Assembly (NCBI GenBank): GCA_903889895.1 | Contig: CAISYZ010000104.1 | Coordinates: 1-46,244, forward strand | DNA from: an uncultured Verrucomicrobia subdivision 3 bacterium | GTDB lineage: Bacteria > Verrucomicrobiota > Verrucomicrobiia > Limisphaerales > UBA11358 | Direction of reading: 5' to 3' | Length of the DNA stretch: 46,244 nt | In this document: piece by piece, positions 33,633-42,090 of the stretch | How the letters are laid out: every line of letters begins with the position of its first letter | Numbering within the stretch: position 1 is the stretch's first letter | The notes under the pieces: model-generated | Told to the model about the DNA's origin: nothing | Database searches by the model: none | The model's input: the letters and a program-made list of their open reading frames with translations, nothing else | Program-made: the position numbers and the translations under genes

Positions 33633-36113
33633 ATGAAACCTTCCATTCGGCCCTTGGGCTTATTTTTCATCCTGATGATGGGCACCGCCACCGCCGCGTG
33701 GGCGCAGGACGCCGTCAACAAGGTCAGCCGCGTGGACGTGAAATTCATCGGCCCGGCGTCCGTCAGCGAGGCGCTCATCCGCGACAACATCAAGCTCAAG
33801 CCTGGCGTGAATTTTATTTCCGGCAGCACGCAGGACGACGTGCACGCGCTCTACGCCACCGGGCAGTTCTACAACATTCGCGTCTCCATTGATCAGGCGC
33901 CGGATGCCAGCGGCGTGGTGGTGACTTATATCGTGCAGGTGCGCCCGCGCATCACGGACATCAAGATCGAGGGCAACGACAAGGTGAGCGATTCCAAGCT
34001 CAAGAAAAAAATCACCATCAAGGTCGGCGACCCGCTGGACGAACAGAAGGCGTTCACCGACGTCCAGGAGATGAAGAAGCTGTATGAGAAATACGGCTAT
34101 TACGACACGAAGGTCAAATACGTCCTGAACATCGACGAGGCCACCGGCCACGGCACGGTGATTTATCAAATCAAGGAAAGCCCGAAGGTCAAAATCACGC
34201 AGGTGGTTTTCCTCGGCGCGGAAGTTTTCCCGCAAAAAGAATTGCGCAAGGAAGTAAAAACCCGCACCCACTGGATCTGGTCGTGGATCACGGGCCGCGG
34301 ATATTTTCAGCAGGAGGAATTCGACGGTGACAGCGACCGGCTGGTGGAGTTTTACCACAACCACGGCTACCTCGATTTCGAACTGAAAGACACCAAGCTC
34401 GAACATCCAACCGTCAACACGATGGTCGTGAAGTTCTACGTTTCCGAGGGCCACCAATACAAGGTGGGCAACGTGAAATTCACCGGTGAAAAGATTTTCA
34501 GCGACGACGAAATCAGCAAGGGCATCCGCGCCGCCGAAGTCTATCAGGGCATCAAGGCCAAGCTCGGCCCGCACGGCTTGCCAATGGATGTCGCCAATAT
34601 TTTCACGCCGGACGGTCTGGCCAAGGACACCGAGGCCGTGCAGGATTTTTACGGCAGCAAGGGCTACATCGAAATCTCACAGGGCCAGGCCATCCATGTG
34701 GAAACCGTGCCGAACATCCAGCAGGGCACGATGGATTTGAATTTCCAGATCGGCGAATGCCAGAAATCTTACGTCCAGAAAATCGAGATCCACGGCAACA
34801 TCCGCACCAAGGACAAGGTCATCCGCCGCGAGCTCGCCATCAGCCCCGGCGACGTGTTCAACATGGTGCAGGTCAAAGTCAGCAAGCAGCGTTTGGAAGG
34901 CCTGCAATTTTTTGACAAGATTGACACACGGACCGACCCCACCGACCCGCCGATTGCCGGCCGCAAAAATCTCGTCATCAACGTCGAGGAGCAGAACACC
35001 GGCAACATGAGCCTCGGCGCCGGCTTCAGTTCGGTGGACGCGCTGGTCGGTTACGTCGAAGTGTCACAGGGAAATTTCGACCTGTTCCATCCGCCCTACT
35101 TTACCGGCGGCGGCGAAAAAATTCGTTTACGCGTGCAGATCGGCACCAAGCGCGAGGACTATGAACTATCCTTTGTCGAACCGTGGTTCCTCGACCGCAA
35201 GCTGTCACTCGGCGTGGACCTTTATCGCCATGTCTTGGACTATGAAAGTCCGAACAATATTTACAACGAGACGCGCACCGGCGGAAAATTGAGCCTGACC
35301 CGCGCGCTCGGCAGCGACTTCCTCATCGGCACTGTCAGCTACACGGCGGAACAGGTCGGCATTGATTTGAACAGCGGCTGGCATGGAAAAGAAATCATCC
35401 AAACCCTAAACAATCCCATTCCGACGCTTATAACGCCGAACGTGCCCAACGCCATTCTCGACCAAGTCGGGCAAAGTTTCTTCCAGCGGTTTGGTGGCTC
35501 CATTGCCTACGACACGCGTAACAGCACCCAGTTGCCCAACCACGGCCAGCGCACCGAACTCTCCGCCGAGTTGAGCGCGGGCACTCAGGATTATTACAAG
35601 CTGGAACTCCACACCGCGTGGTATTTCCCCGGATTTCTCAAGGGCCATGTGCTCGAAATCGTCGGGCGCGGCGGCGTGGCGGACAGCATTTCCGGCGGCG
35701 ACGTGCCGTTCTACGACCGCTATTATCTTGGCGGACTTTATTCGCTGCGCGGTTACAAATTCCGCAATGTCGCCCCGCGTCAGGCAGCCAACATTCAAAC
35801 GCCCTACGTCGCCAATGAGCCAATCGGCGGCGACAACTACTGGTTTGGCTCGGCAGAATACAGCGTGCCGATTTTTGAGAAGGAAGGCGGCGTAAGCCTC
35901 CGCATTGCGACCTTCTATGACATCGGAGCCGTGGGTGCGTCATCCTATTCTTTCTCGACCTCCTACAGCGATGACTGGGGCGTGGGCATCCGGCTCAACA
36001 TCCCGCATCTCGGACCGCTGCGGCTGGACTACGGCATACCCATCACGCATGACCAATACAACGGTACGTCCGGTCAATTCCAGTTTGGCGTCGGTTACAC
36101 CCGTGAATTTTAA
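33633..36113 (+). CDS. bamA: Outer-membrane assembly factor BamA
   Basis: 826 residues. A signal peptide (LGLFFILMMGTATAAWAQDA) is followed by five POTRA modules (for example VSRVDVKFIGPASVSEALIR, ITDIKIEGNDKVSDSKLKKK, VGNVKFTGEKIFSDDEISKG and VQKIEIHGNIRTKDKVIRRE) and a 16-strand barrel containing SLGAGFSSVDALVGYVEVSQ, a GRxE-type region, YLGGLYSLRGYKFRNVAPR with the family's conserved RGY/RGF motif, and a terminal FGVGYTREF ending in Phe. It inserts beta-barrel proteins into the outer membrane. The dnaB-bamA-SBBP-ompH order on one strand suggests a shared transcript; OmpH/Skp is its natural chaperone partner. Confidence 0.97.
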   Translation: MKPSIRPLGLFFILMMGTATAAWAQDAVNKVSRVDVKFIGPASVSEALIRDNIKLKPGVNFISGSTQDDVHALYATGQFYNIRVSIDQAPDASGVVVTYIVQVRPRITDIKIEGNDKVSDSKLKKKITIKVGDPLDEQKAFTDVQEMKKLYEKYGYYDTKVKYVLNIDEATGHGTVIYQIKESPKVKITQVVFLGAEVFPQKELRKEVKTRTHWIWSWITGRGYFQQEEFDGDSDRLVEFYHNHGYLDFELKDTKLEHPTVNTMVVKFYVSEGHQYKVGNVKFTGEKIFSDDEISKGIRAAEVYQGIKAKLGPHGLPMDVANIFTPDGLAKDTEAVQDFYGSKGYIEISQGQAIHVETVPNIQQGTMDLNFQIGECQKSYVQKIEIHGNIRTKDKVIRRELAISPGDVFNMVQVKVSKQRLEGLQFFDKIDTRTDPTDPPIAGRKNLVINVEEQNTGNMSLGAGFSSVDALVGYVEVSQGNFDLFHPPYFTGGGEKIRLRVQIGTKREDYELSFVEPWFLDRKLSLGVDLYRHVLDYESPNNIYNETRTGGKLSLTRALGSDFLIGTVSYTAEQVGIDLNSGWHGKEIIQTLNNPIPTLITPNVPNAILDQVGQSFFQRFGGSIAYDTRNSTQLPNHGQRTELSAELSAGTQDYYKLELHTAWYFPGFLKGHVLEIVGRGGVADSISGGDVPFYDRYYLGGLYSLRGYKFRNVAPRQAANIQTPYVANEPIGGDNYWFGSAEYSVPIFEKEGGVSLRIATFYDIGAVGASSYSFSTSYSDDWGVGIRLNIPHLGPLRLDYGIPITHDQYNGTSGQFQFGVGYTREF

Positions 36114-36114
36114 G

Positions 36115-38604
36115 ATGAATCCACTTTGCAAAATCATTTCCGGAACCGGACTGCTCGTCGCCCTGATCGGCGCGAATGTTTCGGCTCAAAGCCTGGCATC
36201 GTTGAGCAATCTCCCGCTGTGGTTTGAAACAGGCGCGGCGGGAAAATTCACGGCCCACACCAGCGGCTCGGAATTTGCCATTACCAGCGCCGGCACCGAA
36301 TTCACACTGACAAAAACCAGCGGCGAAGCTGCCGGCTGCCGGCTGGAACTGGTCGGAGCTGACGCCGCGGCCAAAATTTCTGGAGTTCAACCACTGACCG
36401 GCAAAGTCAATTATCTTCACGGAAATAATCCTGACCAGTGGCAAACCAGCATCGCCACCTTCGGCCAAGTGCGCGTGGATCAGATCTATCCCGGCATCAA
36501 CCTGGTGTATTACGGCAACCAGCAGAAATTGGAATATGATTTCGATTTGGCCGCAGGCATCAACCCCGCCGTCATCGGCCTTCGCTTCACCGGTGCGGAA
36601 AAAATTTCTGTGAATCCGCAGGGTGAACTTGTTATCCGCTTGCACGCCGGCGAAGTCATCCAGCACGCGCCAGTGGCTTACCAAATCATCGACGGCAAGC
36701 GGCAAGAAGTCGCCGCCAGCTACCAGCTCGTGGATGCCCACACCGCCGCCTTCAGCCTTGGCAACTACGACAGAAACGAACCGCTGGTGATTGACCCGGT
36801 GCTGAGTTATTCCAGCTATTTTGGCGGCAATAACAATGACATCGGCTGGGCGATCGCCGTGAGCACTAACGACGGGTCTATTTACGTCGCCGGCCAGACT
36901 TTTTCTACAAAGTTTAAAGGCAGTGCGCCGCTTGCCACCCTAGGCGCATTTGAGACGAAATACAACGGTGCCGGCGATGCTTTCATCGCGCGTTTCGATG
37001 TGGATGGGACTGGAACCAATCTGAGCCTGCACTACGCCACCTATCTCGGCGGCAGCGCCGACGATGGTGCGCTGGGGCTAGCGGTGGACAATGCGGGCGA
37101 CGCTTTTGTGACCGGCTTCACTGTTTCACCTAATTTTCCGACCGCCCATGCGCTTTTCAACAAGATTGGCGGCAAATTAGATTTAAACACCAAGCAATAT
37201 CTGGTGGACGCCTTTGTCACGGAACTGAATCCTGCCGGAAGCGGGTTGGTTTACTCCACCTATTTGGGTGGCTCGAGCATGGATGCCGCCTATGGCATTA
37301 CCTTGGATGATGCTGGCGATGCTTATGTCACCGGCTATAGCTATTCCACAAATTTCCCGGTCACTGCGAATGCGGTGCAACCAAGGCCGGCCTGCGCGCC
37401 GTCGCTTTACATTAACGCCAACGCCTTTGTCGCGGAAATTTCGCCCTTGGGAACGAATCTTAATTATTCGACCTATTGGGGCGGCACCAACTTTGACGAG
37501 GGGCACGCCATAACTTGGAATAACGGCAAACTCTTCGTCGCCGGACGCACTTCCTCCACCAACTTTCCAAACACCAATGCGATTGCCGGATTCGACCGAC
37601 TCAACCATGGCACGAAGGGTTATCTGACAAAGCCAGACGCCTTTATTACCGCCTTTGACACTACAATTATCACGAATCTGATGGTTGAATATTCAACCTT
37701 TCTCGGCGGCTCCAACTATGATGAGGCCACCGGCATCGCCGCCGATGCGAATGGTTCCGCCTATGTTTGCGGCGCCACCAGCTCTACCGACTTTCCGGAT
37801 ACGGCCACCAATGTTCCCGGCCTGACCAGCGGACTTCATTTCACGAACAAGAGCGTGGTGAATTTAATTTTCACCAACGCCATCGCCACAAATGGTTTTC
37901 TGACCCGGATTGACTGGAATGGCACCAACCCAGTCATCGGTTACTCCGCGCTCTTTGGCGGCAAAGCTGTGGACATTGCCAATGGAGTAGCCGTGGATCC
38001 ATCCGGCAACGCTTATGTGGTGGGTTTTACTCGCAGCCTGGATTTCCCCACCAACAACACTTACGGAAGTTTTGCCAAAAAAAGCAGTTCCTTTTTTAAC
38101 ACCAATAATGCGGACGTCTTTGTTATTGCCTTTAGCGCGAACTGCACGAACCTGCTTTACTCAGGTTGCCTGGGCGGAAAAGGCGATGATGTTGGCAATG
38201 CCATCGCCGTGGACTCGGCGGGCAACGCCTATATCACCGGTCGCACCACCTCGGCGAATTTTCCGACGACGACCAACGCGCTGCAATCCTTCCGTAATGG
38301 CACTAATGACATGTTTATCGCCATAATTTCCCCGACCATTTCACCCTTGCCAGGTTTGGTGCTGGCGCCGGAAAACATTTCCGCCGGTCATAGCAAAGTC
38401 GCTGGTTCATCCCCCGCTCAAGGAATTGGCTTGAAATGGCAAATGTTCCCGGCCAATGTAAAATACGGCTTAGAAAGTTCGGCCGATTTGACCGGCAGCA
38501 ATTGGCATGCGATAGCCGCCAGCCCGACTTATACCAACGGCTGGTATCACGTCACCTTGCCGACAACCAACGGCGTGCAGTTCTTCCGCCTGCACCGGCC
38601 CTAA
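36115..38604 (+). CDS. Secreted SBBP (beta-propeller repeat) protein
   Basis: 829 residues. Signal peptide MNPLCKIISGTGLLVALIGA then NVSAQS. Residues about 30-220 form a domain common at the front of SBBP proteins (NYLHGNNPDQWQTSIATFGQ, VDQIYPGINLVYYGNQQKLE, EYDFDLAAGINPAVI). From about 230 come at least seven SBBP repeats (PF06739 type) with the motif YSTYLGGSxxDxAxGIxxDxxGxxYVTGxT, spread through 240-740. A C-terminal region with a WHAIAASPTYTNGWYHVTLP module ends FFRLHRP. It is probably exported and lacks a PEP-CTERM tail. It begins 1 base after the bamA stop, so it is translationally linked to bamA. Confidence 0.9.
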   Translation: MNPLCKIISGTGLLVALIGANVSAQSLASLSNLPLWFETGAAGKFTAHTSGSEFAITSAGTEFTLTKTSGEAAGCRLELVGADAAAKISGVQPLTGKVNYLHGNNPDQWQTSIATFGQVRVDQIYPGINLVYYGNQQKLEYDFDLAAGINPAVIGLRFTGAEKISVNPQGELVIRLHAGEVIQHAPVAYQIIDGKRQEVAASYQLVDAHTAAFSLGNYDRNEPLVIDPVLSYSSYFGGNNNDIGWAIAVSTNDGSIYVAGQTFSTKFKGSAPLATLGAFETKYNGAGDAFIARFDVDGTGTNLSLHYATYLGGSADDGALGLAVDNAGDAFVTGFTVSPNFPTAHALFNKIGGKLDLNTKQYLVDAFVTELNPAGSGLVYSTYLGGSSMDAAYGITLDDAGDAYVTGYSYSTNFPVTANAVQPRPACAPSLYINANAFVAEISPLGTNLNYSTYWGGTNFDEGHAITWNNGKLFVAGRTSSTNFPNTNAIAGFDRLNHGTKGYLTKPDAFITAFDTTIITNLMVEYSTFLGGSNYDEATGIAADANGSAYVCGATSSTDFPDTATNVPGLTSGLHFTNKSVVNLIFTNAIATNGFLTRIDWNGTNPVIGYSALFGGKAVDIANGVAVDPSGNAYVVGFTRSLDFPTNNTYGSFAKKSSSFFNTNNADVFVIAFSANCTNLLYSGCLGGKGDDVGNAIAVDSAGNAYITGRTTSANFPTTTNALQSFRNGTNDMFIAIISPTISPLPGLVLAPENISAGHSKVAGSSPAQGIGLKWQMFPANVKYGLESSADLTGSNWHAIAASPTYTNGWYHVTLPTTNGVQFFRLHRP

Positions 38605-38652
38605 CATATTTTGTGCTGGCATCCCGCCAGAATTATGGTTTTCTGTTCGGCC

Positions 38653-39270
38653 ATGAAAAAACTGCGTTATACGATTTTGACCCTCGCCGTCGTCGCTGGA
38701 ATGGTTGCCACCGCCAGTGCGGCGGACAGCAAGGTGGCCACCGTTGACATGAAGAAACTGTTCAACGGCTATTACAAGACCAAGCTGGCGCAATCCTCGC
38801 TGGAAACCCGCAAGACCGAATTGCGCAAGGAAATCAAGGACATGGCTGACGGCCTCGAAAAAGCCCAAGCCGACTACAAACAGTTGCTGGATCAGGCCAA
38901 TGACCAAGCCCTCTCCGCCGACGAACGCGACAAGCGCAAGCAATCCGCTGCGGACAAGGCCAAGGAAATAGCCGGTTCACGCACCGCCATTGAACAATTT
39001 CAGCGGCAGGCCGAATCCCAGCTCGCCGACCAGAGCCAGCGCATGAGCGGCAACCTCGTCACTGAAATACAGAAAGCGGTCACCGACAAGGCCAAGGCCG
39101 GTGGTTATTCATTGGTGTTAAATTCCGGCTCCAACGAAGTCGTGGTATTCGCCAGCGACGCCAACGACATTACCGCCAGTGTCCTCGCCGTGCTCAACGT
39201 CGGCCAGCCGATTGATGTCACCACGCCCAGCAGCGGCGTGCCGCTGACCATCAGCACCAATCTCCCTTAA
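38653..39270 (+). CDS. OmpH/Skp family periplasmic chaperone
   Basis: 205 residues. Signal peptide MKKLRYTILTLAVVAGMVAT then ASAAD. The body is a long charged coiled coil, starting with the OmpH-typical KVATVDMKKLFNGYYKTK and running through ETRKTELRKEIKDMADGLEK to VTEIQKAVTDKAKAGGYSLV, then NSGSNEVVVFASDANDITAS, which is the family's terminal beta element. A 20-residue tail (PIDVTTPSSGVPLTIS) follows. Skp-type trimers hold unfolded outer-membrane proteins for BamA, which is encoded two genes upstream. The start at 38653 was chosen at the signal peptide. Confidence 0.92.
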   Translation: MKKLRYTILTLAVVAGMVATASAADSKVATVDMKKLFNGYYKTKLAQSSLETRKTELRKEIKDMADGLEKAQADYKQLLDQANDQALSADERDKRKQSAADKAKEIAGSRTAIEQFQRQAESQLADQSQRMSGNLVTEIQKAVTDKAKAGGYSLVLNSGSNEVVVFASDANDITASVLAVLNVGQPIDVTTPSSGVPLTISTNLP

Positions 39271-39281
39271 ATTTGCGACCC

Positions 39282-39316
39282 AAAAACGCCGGCGGAATTT
39301 TTCCGCCGGCGTTTTT
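39282..39316. terminator. Strong bidirectional rho-independent terminator after ompH
   Basis: AAAAACGCCGGCGGAA (39282-39297) pairs perfectly with TTCCGCCGGCGTTTTT (39301-39316) across a TTT loop, giving a stem of 16 bp with a T run on the 3' side in either direction. Confidence 0.95.
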
Positions 39317-39386
39317 ATTTATTGAGCTCTGCTGCATGGACATCAAATACAAATTGTGGTTGACAGTCGTAAATTAATCATAATTA

Positions 39387-40637
39387 ATGTCGCGCGTGTC
39401 CCGCCTGATAGTCAATCCAGATACGGACAGTGCCTGGGAAATTCCACTGGCAAACGGCACGTTCACATTTGGCCGAGCTGAAGACAACTCCAGCGTCATC
39501 ACTCACCCGTCAGTTTCCAGCCATCATTGCGAAGTGACGGTCAGTGATTTCGGCGTGCTCGTCAAAGACCTTGGTTCAGCAAACGGCACGCTCGTCGAGG
39601 GGCAGCCAGTAGAGGATGAATCCGCATTGCAACCTGGCCAGTTGCTACAACTCGGCGAAGTCCGGCTTCGGCTCGTTGATTCCAACACAGTGGGGGCAAA
39701 TATTGCGACACCGGTTTCCAGCCAGGCCCATTGCAAATTCCACCCGCACAATCCGTCGCGCTTCCTGTGCCCGAAGTGTCACGGAAATTTTTGTGAAATC
39801 TGTGTCAATACCCGCTCAGTTGCAAGCACGGTTAAATATTTTTGCCGAACGTGTGCGGCGGAATGCCTACCTGTGATACAAGACACGCTCAGCGCCGATG
39901 GGGACAATATTTCCTTCGCCAGCCAGATCATCCAGGCATTCAAATATCCGCTGAAGGGCGATGGTTTGATTTTGATCGCGCTAGGAACGGTATTCTTTCT
40001 AGTGCTGGATGGCACGCGCTCCATCGCCAAGTTTGGATTGATTTACGGCTGGGTGGCGGTCGGGTTTCTTTCCGTGCTTGGCACCGGGTATCTCATGGCG
40101 TATCTGCGGCGCATACTGAACGCCACCGCGCAGGGTGAGGAAGAAATGCCCGACTGGCCAGAAATCGAGGATTACAGCAGCGACATTGTGTCCCCCTTCC
40201 GCCAGTTCCTGGTCACGGTGCTATTCTGTTTTGCACCAACAATCGGCCTGACCATTTACGCATTATCCAGCAAAGGTGAAAGCGACACCGCTTGGCTCGG
40301 TTGGGCCACAACCTCATCAATAATTCTAGGTTCCATTTATTTTCCAATGGCTTTTATGGGCGTTGCAATGTTCGACTCGGTGACGGCGCTTAACCCGCTG
40401 CTCATCATCCCTTCCATCATCAAAGTCTTGAAAGAATACATTTTGACCGTATTCATGTTGGCATTCATCCTGCTCTTGCGCTGGCTGTTGAACAGCCACC
40501 TCAAAACCATCCTGCCCATTCCGCTGTTACCAACGATTATTTTTAGCCTGATTCAACTTTACTTGATGATTGTGGAGATGCGGGTTCTTGGGTTGCTATA
40601 TCGAAACAAAAAGGACGAACTGGGTTGGTTCACCTAA
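39387..40637 (+). CDS. FHA domain / zinc-finger / multi-helix membrane protein
   Basis: 416 residues in three parts. Residues 5-100 are a forkhead-associated phosphothreonine-binding domain (FTFGRAEDNSSVITHPSVSS then HHCEV, and DLGSANGTLVEGQPV). About 115-165 are a Cys/His cluster like a B-box or double zinc ribbon (CKFHPHNPSRFLCPKCHGNF, CEICV, YFCRTCAAEC). From about 180 a DUF4013-like membrane domain of six or so helices contains AFKYPLKGDGLILIALG and EEEMPDWPEIEDY. FHA modules read Thr phosphorylation, so the protein may be a target or partner of Ser/Thr kinases such as the broken one at 13-15 kb; this is inference. Its stop overlaps the convergent M48 gene's stop by 8 bases. Confidence 0.8.
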   Translation: MSRVSRLIVNPDTDSAWEIPLANGTFTFGRAEDNSSVITHPSVSSHHCEVTVSDFGVLVKDLGSANGTLVEGQPVEDESALQPGQLLQLGEVRLRLVDSNTVGANIATPVSSQAHCKFHPHNPSRFLCPKCHGNFCEICVNTRSVASTVKYFCRTCAAECLPVIQDTLSADGDNISFASQIIQAFKYPLKGDGLILIALGTVFFLVLDGTRSIAKFGLIYGWVAVGFLSVLGTGYLMAYLRRILNATAQGEEEMPDWPEIEDYSSDIVSPFRQFLVTVLFCFAPTIGLTIYALSSKGESDTAWLGWATTSSIILGSIYFPMAFMGVAMFDSVTALNPLLIIPSIIKVLKEYILTVFMLAFILLLRWLLNSHLKTILPIPLLPTIIFSLIQLYLMIVEMRVLGLLYRNKKDELGWFT

Positions 40638-41790
40638 ATCGCTCGCCGGTGAGTTTTTTCAAAAGTTGATTGGCGGGCGCTATGTCTTCAGGCAATTTCG
40701 GCACGGTATTGGTCAACTCGATAAAGTGATTTTTGTCCGCTAATGCCGTCCATTTTGCCTCCAGCCAGAGAATGCGCTTTTCCAAATCGGGGTGACTTTC
40801 AAAGGCCGAGCCACGTTCTGAACCGCCCCCTTCCCCGTTAAATTGCTTAAGTTTTCGCAACGCGTCAATCAGGCCGCGGGGATTTATTTTGGCGGCCACC
40901 AGATAATCCCAGCCACACGCATCAGCCTCGCGCTCGTATTTCTGTGAGAAACTTTCGTAAACCAGCAACTCGGAAGGAAACGACATCAAGTCGACTGCCT
41001 TGCCATTCCCACCGGACAAAATCTGGAGCATATAGACCGGCCCTTTGCCAGCAATCATATGTTGGAATGCGTGTCGCTGGGCGATATGTGCTGACTCATG
41101 CGCCAGCACCCCCAGCAATTCCTCCGGCTTGTCTAGCATCTCCAACAGACCTGTCGTCACCACGATACGCCCGCCCGGTAAGGCAAAGGCGTTGGGTTCT
41201 CCGCGAGTGATATAAAATTGGAACGAAATTCCCCGACTCGGAACCACTGGCAACAATGGCTCGGCCAGCGTGGCCAATTGGGACAATGCGTTGGTATCGT
41301 TGACAAACACCAATCTTGGTTCAATTTTTTTGAACGCCTCTTCGCCAAACTCCAATTCGCGCTGGACGGAAATCCCCTTTACCACCACCCGCACACCCCA
41401 ACCGGCCGCACATGACAAAACCCAGGCCAACAACACAAAGCCAAGGAGCGAAAGCAATGTCACCTTGATGCGCCAAAACCATTCACGGCGGGTCAAAATT
41501 CGTTCAAGTTGCTGCCGAATTGGAGCCGCCCGAACAAATCGATTATCCTCCAAAATCGTCCGGCTTACAAAAAACCTTAATTCAGGCTGTCGCTGGTCGG
41601 TGAGTGTCGTCCAATTTTCATCGTCACCGAGCTCCACGCCTATCACGTTAATGGGCAGCAAAAACAGGGAACACTGGGAAGACTCAAAACGCAACGCATC
41701 GCGTCCGAAAAACATCAGCCCACGCACCATTTCATTGCCAAACTGCGGATGGCAGATGAAGGCTTCAAATCCGTTGGAGCCGTCGTTCAC
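40630..41790 (-). CDS. M48 family zinc metalloprotease, membrane-anchored
   Basis: 386 residues from a GTG at 41790. A soluble N-terminal region of about 100 residues (NDGSNGFEAFICHPQFGNEM, FLLPINVIGVELGDDENWTT) comes before a transmembrane helix (VTLLSLLGFVLLAWVLSCAA) and the protease domain: GEPNAFALPGGRIVVTTGLL, the zinc motif LAHESAHIAQRHAF, and the third ligand Glu in YEREADACGWDYL. M48 enzymes of this Oma1/BepA kind act in envelope protein quality control. The true start is probably upstream: an ATG with a good AAGGA at 41842 reads MPAKK and then enters this frame if one A of an A8 run is skipped (see findings). In this frame the reading is open to 41955, across the SRP RNA gene on the other strand. 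Confidence 0.85.
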   Translation of the reverse strand: MNDGSNGFEAFICHPQFGNEMVRGLMFFGRDALRFESSQCSLFLLPINVIGVELGDDENWTTLTDQRQPELRFFVSRTILEDNRFVRAAPIRQQLERILTRREWFWRIKVTLLSLLGFVLLAWVLSCAAGWGVRVVVKGISVQRELEFGEEAFKKIEPRLVFVNDTNALSQLATLAEPLLPVVPSRGISFQFYITRGEPNAFALPGGRIVVTTGLLEMLDKPEELLGVLAHESAHIAQRHAFQHMIAGKGPVYMLQILSGGNGKAVDLMSFPSELLVYESFSQKYEREADACGWDYLVAAKINPRGLIDALRKLKQFNGEGGGSERGSAFESHPDLEKRILWLEAKWTALADKNHFIELTNTVPKLPEDIAPANQLLKKLTGERFR

Positions 41791-41847
41791 CCGGCCAGCA
41801 TAGTCACGCGCTGGTAGTTTGCAGCATTTTTTTTGCAGGCATTTTCC

Positions 41848-41876
41848 TTGAACGAATTCCGCCGGTCGCGCACCAT
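41848..41876 (+). promoter_or_regulatory. Possible promoter of the SRP RNA gene
   Basis: TTGAAC (41848-41853) and CACCAT (41871-41876) are separated by exactly 17 bases and lie 6 bases before the first paired base of the SRP RNA at 41883. The -35 is good and the -10 poor. It overlaps the 5' end of the divergent M48 gene. Confidence 0.4.
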
Positions 41877-41882
41877 GAATTC

Positions 41883-41976
41883 GCCAGGGCCTGTGGAGTG
41901 TGGACTTACAAATCCCGCCAGGGCCGGAAGGCAGCAACGGTAGTTTGCTTTGCAATTGCCGCAGTCACCCTGGCAC
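41883..41976 (+). ncRNA. ffs: Bacterial small signal recognition particle RNA (4.5S-type)
   Basis: The ends pair as GCCAGGG (41883-41889) with CCCTGGC (41968-41974). The apical hairpin has the universal GGAA tetraloop within GCCAGGGCCGGAAGGCAGCA and continues ACGGTAG, the symmetric/asymmetric internal loops bound by Ffh. A T run follows the 3' end (ACTTTTTCCC). The RNA scaffolds Ffh for membrane targeting of ribosomes. It sits in front of dnaX-ybaB-recR, an arrangement well known from Bacillus and others. Confidence 0.93.
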
Positions 41977-42090
41977 TTTTTCCCTGACGCCCAATGTTGA
42001 AGTAAGAATGAAGAATGCAGAAGCCGTCGCGGCGCATCGCATAAAAATGTTTTTCACTGCTGTATTCTTCCTTCATCATTCCCACTTCGT

